From JBDSWU01 sp038230395 (GTDB lineage: Bacteria > Patescibacteriota > Saccharimonadia > Saccharimonadales > UBA4665), in NCBI GenBank assembly GCA_038230395.1, contig JBBRNI010000013.1, positions 1 through 19,411 of the forward strand: a DNA stretch of 19,411 nucleotides, given 5' to 3'. This document shows, piece after piece, positions 15,274-19,411 of the stretch. The position numbers and the translations under genes were made by a program. Below the pieces are notes generated by a model. The model was not told where the DNA came from and did no database searches. It was given only the letters and a program-made list of their open reading frames with translations. Each line of letters begins with the position of its first letter. Within the stretch, counting starts at the first letter, position 1.

Positions 15274-15314
15274 AAAAAGGGCCTTACGCCTCGCGACGTA
15301 AAAACCCTCTTTTT
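15274..15314 (-). promoter_or_regulatory. Terminator-like hairpin in the leader of the first KGG gene
   Basis: On the minus strand AAAAA(ga)GGG pairs with CCC(TTTTT), enclosing a TTACG/CGTAA stem (15284-15288 with 15297-15301) and an 8-nt loop, followed by six T at 15273-15278 read on minus. It lies about 10 nt after the predicted transcript start and 44 nt before the ATG. It could be an attenuator, or the end of a short RNA. The stem also carries a T-run on the plus strand. Confidence 0.55.
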
Positions 15315-15328
15315 CTTTCGAAATCTAT

Positions 15329-15360
15329 ATTATAGTATCACGCTATTGCTTCGAAGTCAA
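15329..15360 (-). promoter_or_regulatory. Promoter for the first KGG gene
   Basis: Minus strand TTGACT (15355-15360), then either TACTAT at 17 nt (15332-15337) or a perfect TATAAT at 20 nt (15329-15334). Leader about 90-95 nt. Confidence 0.55.
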
Positions 15361-15403
15361 TAAGCTGGTGTTTAGATAATTAATGATTAGTTTAAATCTG
15401 TAA

Positions 15404-15659
15404 AATCGCAGAATCCCACTCCTGTAATGGAACAGCTGCAACAGTGAACTAAGACGGCGAAGCCACGCCATTTATTGCTGATTGACTTTATCTGTACTTT
15501 ATTGTCACCTTCAAAAGTGTAAGCTGTTTACCTGAAACACTGTTTGAGTCTTCCGGTGGATATAACCCTTTCAGTAGATTCCCTGAAGCAAAGTGCCTAT
15601 TCAGGTAAATGGCTTACACTTTTGAAACCCCGCATAGACTTACTAGCACACCCAGCCTA
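15404..15659. repeat. Mosaic inverted-repeat element, copy 4 (internally deleted, right end lost)
   Basis: It fills much of the gene-poor stretch 15361-15793. Left outer repeat 15404-15430 contains CCTGTAATGG. Inner repeats lie at 15508-15536 (TTCAAAAGTGTAAGC) and inverted at 15600-15629. The core keeps the first half seen in copies 2 and 3 (GTTTGAGTC, then CCCTTTCAG at about 15569-15577) but lacks the hairpin half, so the inner repeats are about 75 bp closer. The right arm stops where antitoxin-like coding begins (about 15660). Confidence 0.7.
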
Positions 15660-15773
15660 GTGACGTTTAGGCCGATTGTTGCGAGGCTTGAAGCCGGTAA
15701 AAGTAACCCTACACTCAAAACGCTGCTCACAGTTGTGGCAGCGCTAGGAGTTAAGTTAGTTATTACTGACTAG
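15609..15773 (+). pseudogene. Truncated XRE/HTH antitoxin remnant fused to repeat copy 4
   Basis: A 54-codon open frame whose ATG lies in the inner repeat of copy 4. The first 17 codons read repeat-element DNA and resemble nothing. From about 15660 the product reads as the last part of a HigA/XRE HTH domain: RPIVARLEAGKSNPTLKTLL, then ALGVKLVITD and a TAG stop. The N-terminal half of the HTH, including the first helices, is missing, and it is not found on the other side of the element. No toxin gene is adjacent. Most likely a decayed antitoxin gene cut by the element or a deletion. Whether the chimeric frame is translated is unknown; no Shine-Dalgarno was noted. Confidence 0.65.
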
Positions 15774-15793
15774 ATGGTGGTTCAGAGCCCAGA

Positions 15794-15991
15794 CTAGTTA
15801 GAGCGACGTGAAATTGATCCACCGATCGCGCCAAACTGGCTAGCACGTTTACGGCCCTCTTCGCCAGCGGCGAAGCCACCGGTGCGACCACGCTGACCTC
15901 CGAGCTTGCCGATACGTGAGTAAAAGTCTGAACCGTGCTTCATCTTGTTCTTTTCGGCGGCTAAACGACCGCCTTTAGCTGTTCCTGCCAT
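15794..15991 (-). CDS. KGG-type small basic stress-like protein 2
   Basis: A 65-aa paralogue of the 15023-15229 product. Shared features are MAGT at the start, KGGR (6-9), HGSDFYSRIGKLGGQ (19-33), RGRTGGF (34-40) and the SISRR end. Gly, Arg, Lys and Ala dominate, and no membrane segment is present. A strong AAGGAGG lies 5 nt before the ATG at 15991, which fixes the start; an in-frame ATG 14 codons upstream would place coding over the leader hairpin. The pair probably arose by duplication and now flanks repeat copy 4 and the antitoxin remnant. Confidence 0.85.
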   Translation of the reverse strand: MAGTAKGGRLAAEKNKMKHGSDFYSRIGKLGGQRGRTGGFAAGEEGRKRASQFGAIGGSISRRSN

Positions 15992-16006
15992 ATAAGCCTC
16001 CTTTAG

Positions 16007-16052
16007 CTCGAGACGCATTATGGTTGGTAGCAAAGCTACCGCTACTCTCGAG
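16007..16052 (-). promoter_or_regulatory. Structured leader of the second KGG gene
   Basis: CTCGAGA (16007-16013) pairs with TCTCGAG (16046-16052), enclosing a perfect GGTAGC/GCTACC stem (16026-16031 with 16035-16040) with an AAA loop. On the minus strand the outer stem ends 4 nt before AAGGAGG, so folding could affect ribosome access. No good promoter was recognised; TATATT near 16090-16100 is a weak candidate. Confidence 0.5.
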
Positions 16053-16102
16053 TCCGCTTATGGTAACCCATGCAGCTGAGGCTAGTCTGTAATATATTTA
16101 GC

Positions 16103-16960
16103 TTATGGCTTCTGTGTAGTCGCTGGGTTTGCGGCGCTAGCGCTGTTAAATGTCAATGGAGCGACTAATATAATCTTGTTTGACGAAGGTCGGTACAGTA
16201 CAGCCTCGCCTGCTTTGACGTACATCAAGACTTTGTCACCATTTTGGGCGTTGTTAAAGAAGGCTGACTGCTGTCGGGCCTGGCCGGCGTCGCTGACGTT
16301 AGCGATAGTTGGGGTTTCGCCTGCTGGCAGCGTTAGGAGCTTGCTAACAGCTCTGATTAGGCCGTCAGTTTGCTTTTGGATTGTAGCTTGAGGGTTAGCG
16401 TTGAGCGCCGTGACTTGTCTGCGGAGATTATCGCGGTCATTGTGTAGCGCCAAACTCCAAGAACCAAGCCCTAACAAAGTCAAAACTAATAGTGCTTCAA
16501 CAATCAGACGTATATTAAGCGTACGCTTAGTGCGTGGCATAGCCGCGACTTTAGAAGTCGTGGCTGAGGTAGCCATTACATCAGCTGACGTATCGACACT
16601 CTTTTTAAACGGTTCGACAAATTCTGGGGCGCTGTGATGCTCTATAGGCTCCTCAGCAGGTTCTATATCAGGTTGATACTCTTCTTGAGCATAAGCGGTC
16701 TCAGGAGCGCTGTCAGACGGTATCTCGTCCGCTCGCTCCCGGTCTACTACTGGCTCGTCGTCCGTAACGCTAACTGGGACTGTACGTGGAGTGCTCTCAT
16801 CGGCTGGCATTAAGGTTAGAGGCGTAGTTTTTGGCTGATCGACCAATGCTGGCGGCTGGCTGGGCTGACGCGGTGTACGTGGCTTACGCGGCCGGACTGG
16901 TGCAGCCACGGCATCAAAATCCTCATCTTCGGATGGTATCCGCGGTGTAAAGTTAGCCAT
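16103..16960 (-). CDS. Single-pass membrane protein with conserved C-terminal domain
   Basis: A 285-aa protein of unknown function. Residues 1-145 are disordered: a basic Pro/Arg stretch (22-36) and then Pro/Glu/Asp-rich sequence. One transmembrane helix, LIVEALLVLTLLGLGSWSLA (about 152-171), follows the basic RTKRTLNIR, which favours a cytoplasmic N-terminus. A short helical, perhaps coiled-coil stretch (172-185) leads to a globular outside domain (about 195-270) with LLTLPAGETPTIANVSD and GDKVLMYVKAGEAVLYRPSS. I associate this last module with CPR membrane proteins, from memory only. GGGAGGG lies 8 nt before the ATG. It has its own promoter and follows the surface-protein gene. Confidence 0.8.
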   Translation of the reverse strand: MANFTPRIPSEDEDFDAVAAPVRPRKPRTPRQPSQPPALVDQPKTTPLTLMPADESTPRTVPVSVTDDEPVVDRERADEIPSDSAPETAYAQEEYQPDIEPAEEPIEHHSAPEFVEPFKKSVDTSADVMATSATTSKVAAMPRTKRTLNIRLIVEALLVLTLLGLGSWSLALHNDRDNLRRQVTALNANPQATIQKQTDGLIRAVSKLLTLPAGETPTIANVSDAGQARQQSAFFNNAQNGDKVLMYVKAGEAVLYRPSSNKIILVAPLTFNSASAANPATTQKP

Positions 16961-17001
16961 CAGTCATCCCTCCCATAAAATAATAGTCTTGCTTATGGTT
17001 A

Positions 17002-17030
17002 ACTATACTGTCCCTATCCACCTCAGTCAA
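17002..17030 (-). promoter_or_regulatory. Promoter for the membrane-protein gene
   Basis: Minus strand TTGACT (17025-17030), 17-nt spacer, TATAGT (17002-17007); leader about 35 nt with GGGAGGG. One of the best consensus matches in the window. Confidence 0.75.
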
Positions 17031-17050
17031 CAATGTTATTTTAACTACAT

Positions 17051-19411
17051 CTACTCAATTACTACGTAGCTAAAGCCGTAGCGTGCGACTGCTGGAGGTG
17101 CTATACCAGCTTTGAAAGTAAAGGAGCCTGTGCCCTTTGCACTCAGTATTGGTGACATGATTGCTGCCACTGTAGTCGGCGCAGTTCCACCTGTAGTGTA
17201 GTTTGGAGTCATTATTACGGCTTTGGGTGCCGCGGCATAGGCCTTGTTGAAGCTAATCGTCATGTTACAGGCGGCAGTAGATCCCGTGACATTGGTAACA
17301 TCTACGTAGAACGAACCGGCGACATCAGTCGAACCAGCGACGACCGCTCCGGTAGCCGTACCACAAGTCGTTGGTCCAGCAGTAATGGTCGGCGGATTAG
17401 TCTGTATTGATTTAATATGCGCTTCACTAACCGTTAGGCTGACAAAGGTCGTAGTTGAACCGGCTACGGTAATTACCGGTGCAGCAGCAGTTGTATCTAC
17501 CTTCAAGTAAGTGTTTGTGCCACCAGCCCCTTGGATCTGGAAGGCAGTAGCGTTATCGGTACCCGGGCGGAAACTGAAACCGTTGGCGCCGGTGGTGGCA
17601 AAGATTGAGCCCGCAGTGGCAGTCCAGTTACCGGCACCGACGTGATTACCAGTACTGTCAATGCGGCTAGTGCCAGCCGTCTGGAGGTTACCGGCGGTGG
17701 CATTAATATTGCCTGCTGAAGTTGTAATGTCACCTGAGCCACTGTAGCTGGTTCCGCCAGATATTGTACCGCTCAGCGTAAAGTTCGTGACGCTGCCGAG
17801 TGTACCGGCGATGGTGCTAGCGCCAGTAATCGACAGACCACCAGTGCCTTGGATTGAGCCAGTACTGCCGTTGACACCGACAGCGGTCACCTGTCCTGCC
17901 GCAGTCAGGGCACCCGTACTGCTGACAGCGAGCTTACTGGTGTTGCTGACTTGGAAGTTCAAGAAATCGGCGGTGCCGCCTTGGTTAACACTGAGGAAGG
18001 TACCGTTGGCGCTGCCTGTACTCAGAGCAGTACCGAGTTCGATCAGACCACTGCTGGCTGTGGCTGAAGGTGAACCCGTAGCTGTAAAGGCGGCTGTCGC
18101 GCCAGTAGCTGATGAAGTAATTGTGTTATTGGCCACAAGCGTTGTAACACCAGCGATGCTGCCCGCCCCCGTGATACCACCGGTATTGAGGGCTAAAGCA
18201 CCAGAGGTAAAGGTAATGCCGGTGATCCCCGACAGTGTCGGGTTAAGGTTGAGCGTGGCGGTGCCCCCTGGGGCAAGCGAAGCGTTGCCGCCTGTTAAGT
18301 TAGTGCCGGCAGCAATATTGACGCTGGTACCGGATAGGTCTGAGTTGGTCAGTGCGCTGGTAGTTAGCTTACCAGCAGCATCAGTATGAACAATGCCCAC
18401 ACTGGCTAAGTTGGCCAAAGTTATACCACCTGAGCCTGGAGTGATGGTCAGGCCGCCGGCACCGGTCACACTAATGGCGTTAGTGCCGATCGTGAGACCA
18501 TTGTAGGTGCCAGCGGTAATCGCACCGAAACCCGATAAGGTCGGTGTGCCTGAGCCAGTCAGGCTGGTAGTGACAGTTGGGCTGGCCAGCGTGACGCTAG
18601 TCAGTATACCGCTGACTTGAGCAGCGTTAAGGCTAGTAAGATTAGCGCCACTAAGTGCAGGTAATAGGCCACCAGCCGTGGTCTGGACTAACTGAGAGAC
18701 ACCGTTAAAGGTATTACCTGCGGTGGTAACAGAACTCTGTAATGCTGCGTTGGCAATGGAGTTGGCTGGTAATGACACTGAGCCGGAGGCGACGGTCAGG
18801 CCGGTCAGGCCGGTCAAGGCCCCTGCACTACTAAGGACTGCTGTTGGAGTCTTCAAGAAGTTGGTGTAACCGGTCGCACTAGCGAAGTTAAAGCCATTAG
18901 TGTTGGCGTTGGCTCCGAGAGCAGCGCCAGCGTTGAAATTAACTAAGTTTAAGGTGTTGGTACCAGAGCTGGCGTTGGCGTTACTCGGGTTCAGATCAAT
19001 ACCTTGGACATTGATACCGACACCAGCATTGGTGTTGGTGACGCTAATGGTGTGAGCACTGGTAGCTGCAGCTGTGCTGTAGGTTTGACTCTCGGCACCG
19101 GATACTGCCAAGCTGGTCAGCGTTCCGACGGCAGTGATGCCTGTATAGCTGCCGCTTATCACTCCCGTGGCGACTGTGCCAGAAGTCAAACTGCTTGCAT
19201 TAAGGCTTGTTAAGTTTGCGCCACTCAGGGCTGGCAATAGGCCACCAGCCGTGGTCTGGACTAACTGAGAGACACCGTTAAAGGTATTTCCTTGGGTTGT
19301 GATGTTGGCTGTGGTTACGCCGTTGACCGCCGTACCAGATAGACTTCCACCTGTAATAGTGGCGCCATTAATTGTGGTTGCGCCCGTTATAGCACCACTC
19401 AAAGCCAGCGA
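17051..19411 (-). CDS. Large beta-strand-repeat surface protein, C-terminal part (5' end outside window)
   Basis: The open frame covers 786 codons and continues past the right edge; no true start is visible. Composition is dominated by G, T, S, A and N with alternating V/I/L, as in repetitive beta-helical adhesins or tail-fibre-like proteins. A 26-residue unit beginning FNGVSQLVQTTAGGLLPALS occurs twice, 191 codons apart, with 53 identical bases. The last ~115 residues differ: they hold two cysteines (TCGTATG and AACNMT) and a run with SFYVDVTNVTGS and PKAVIMTPNYTTGG, suggesting a folded C-terminal domain, perhaps an attachment or trimerisation cap. No LPXTG or transmembrane anchor is seen. 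Probably cell-surface; a host-contact role is inference. No strong terminator follows. Confidence 0.8.
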   Translation of the reverse strand, partial: SLALSGAITGATTINGATITGGSLSGTAVNGVTTANITTQGNTFNGVSQLVQTTAGGLLPALSGANLTSLNASSLTSGTVATGVISGSYTGITAVGTLTSLAVSGAESQTYSTAAATSAHTISVTNTNAGVGINVQGIDLNPSNANASSGTNTLNLVNFNAGAALGANANTNGFNFASATGYTNFLKTPTAVLSSAGALTGLTGLTVASGSVSLPANSIANAALQSSVTTAGNTFNGVSQLVQTTAGGLLPALSGANLTSLNAAQVSGILTSVTLASPTVTTSLTGSGTPTLSGFGAITAGTYNGLTIGTNAISVTGAGGLTITPGSGGITLANLASVGIVHTDAAGKLTTSALTNSDLSGTSVNIAAGTNLTGGNASLAPGGTATLNLNPTLSGITGITFTSGALALNTGGITGAGSIAGVTTLVANNTITSSATGATAAFTATGSPSATASSGLIELGTALSTGSANGTFLSVNQGGTADFLNFQVSNTSKLAVSSTGALTAAGQVTAVGVNGSTGSIQGTGGLSITGASTIAGTLGSVTNFTLSGTISGGTSYSGSGDITTSAGNINATAGNLQTAGTSRIDSTGNHVGAGNWTATAGSIFATTGANGFSFRPGTDNATAFQIQGAGGTNTYLKVDTTAAAPVITVAGSTTTFVSLTVSEAHIKSIQTNPPTITAGPTTCGTATGAVVAGSTDVAGSFYVDVTNVTGSTAACNMTISFNKAYAAAPKAVIMTPNYTTGGTAPTTVAAIMSPILSAKGTGSFTFKAGIAPPAVARYGFSYVVIE
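18663..18715 (-). repeat. 53-bp in-frame direct repeat within the surface-protein gene, copy A
   Basis: Identical over 53 bases to 19236-19288, offset 573 bp (191 codons). It encodes part of the NGVSQLVQTTAGGLLP unit. Confidence 0.85.
19236..19288 (-). repeat. 53-bp in-frame direct repeat within the surface-protein gene, copy B
   Basis: Partner of 18663-18715. Such identity at the DNA level, in otherwise diverged repeats, suggests a recent duplication or gene conversion. Confidence 0.85.

Noticed and set aside
15404..15659. Replication origin in the repeat elements
   Set aside because: No cluster of DnaA-box-like TTATNCACA sites and no dnaA, dnaN or gyrB nearby.
17787..18389. 200-codon plus-strand open frame opposite the surface-protein gene
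   Set aside because: Pro/Val/Leu/Ala-rich product is what the reverse strand of a Gly/Thr/Ser/Ala repeat gene gives; no ribosome-binding site or family features.
17051..19411. Prophage tail-fibre region
   Set aside because: Composition resembles tail fibres, but there are no other phage genes and the neighbours are chromosomal; a cell-surface protein is more likely.

Overview
This window looks like a piece of a Candidatus Saccharibacteria (TM7) or closely related Patescibacteria/CPR chromosome. The evidence is a reduced set of core genes coded as short family versions (PriA about 645 aa, IF-2 about 598 aa, adenylate kinase 179 aa), two KGG-type small basic proteins, a DUF5663-like protein, and a very long beta-strand-repeat surface protein. 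TGA acts as a stop codon (priA, yqeY and the HExxH gene end in it), which argues against the CPR lineages that read UGA as glycine. The taxonomy is inferred from recognition of protein families, not from a search.

Layout. 1-146: right half of a repeat element. 170-5016 (minus strand): rpsU, yqeY, adk and map in one tight operon, then ftsA and ftsZ each with its own promoter. 5090-5452: second repeat element. 5483-5773 (minus): winged-helix regulator, divergent from priA. 5928-9350 (plus): priA, def and fmt. 9347-9907: third and largest repeat element, lying between convergent genes. 9911-13521 (minus): rpsA, infB and the DUF5663-like gene. 13683-14976 (plus): ROK-family protein overlapping a HExxH/zinc-ribbon protein, closed by a strong terminator. 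15023-15991: two KGG genes (minus) that flank a fourth repeat element and a truncated HTH antitoxin remnant. 16103-16960 (minus): a single-pass membrane protein. 17051-19411 (minus): the C-terminal 786 residues of a repetitive surface protein that runs off the window.

How it works together. Most genes serve translation and its N-terminal processing (rpsU, rpsA, infB, fmt, def, map), division (ftsA, ftsZ) and replication restart (priA). Fmt formylates initiator Met-tRNA, IF-2 delivers it, Def removes the formyl group and Map removes the methionine.

Most notable: (1) a four-copy family of mosaic, nested inverted-repeat intergenic elements that share a hairpin core and encode no protein; (2) a 54-codon ORF that starts inside one of these elements and ends as the C-terminal half of an XRE antitoxin; (3) a split between genes with a -10 box 6-11 nt from the ATG (probably leaderless) and genes with a clear Shine-Dalgarno leader; (4) structured leaders, one with a terminator-like hairpin, ahead of the KGG genes.
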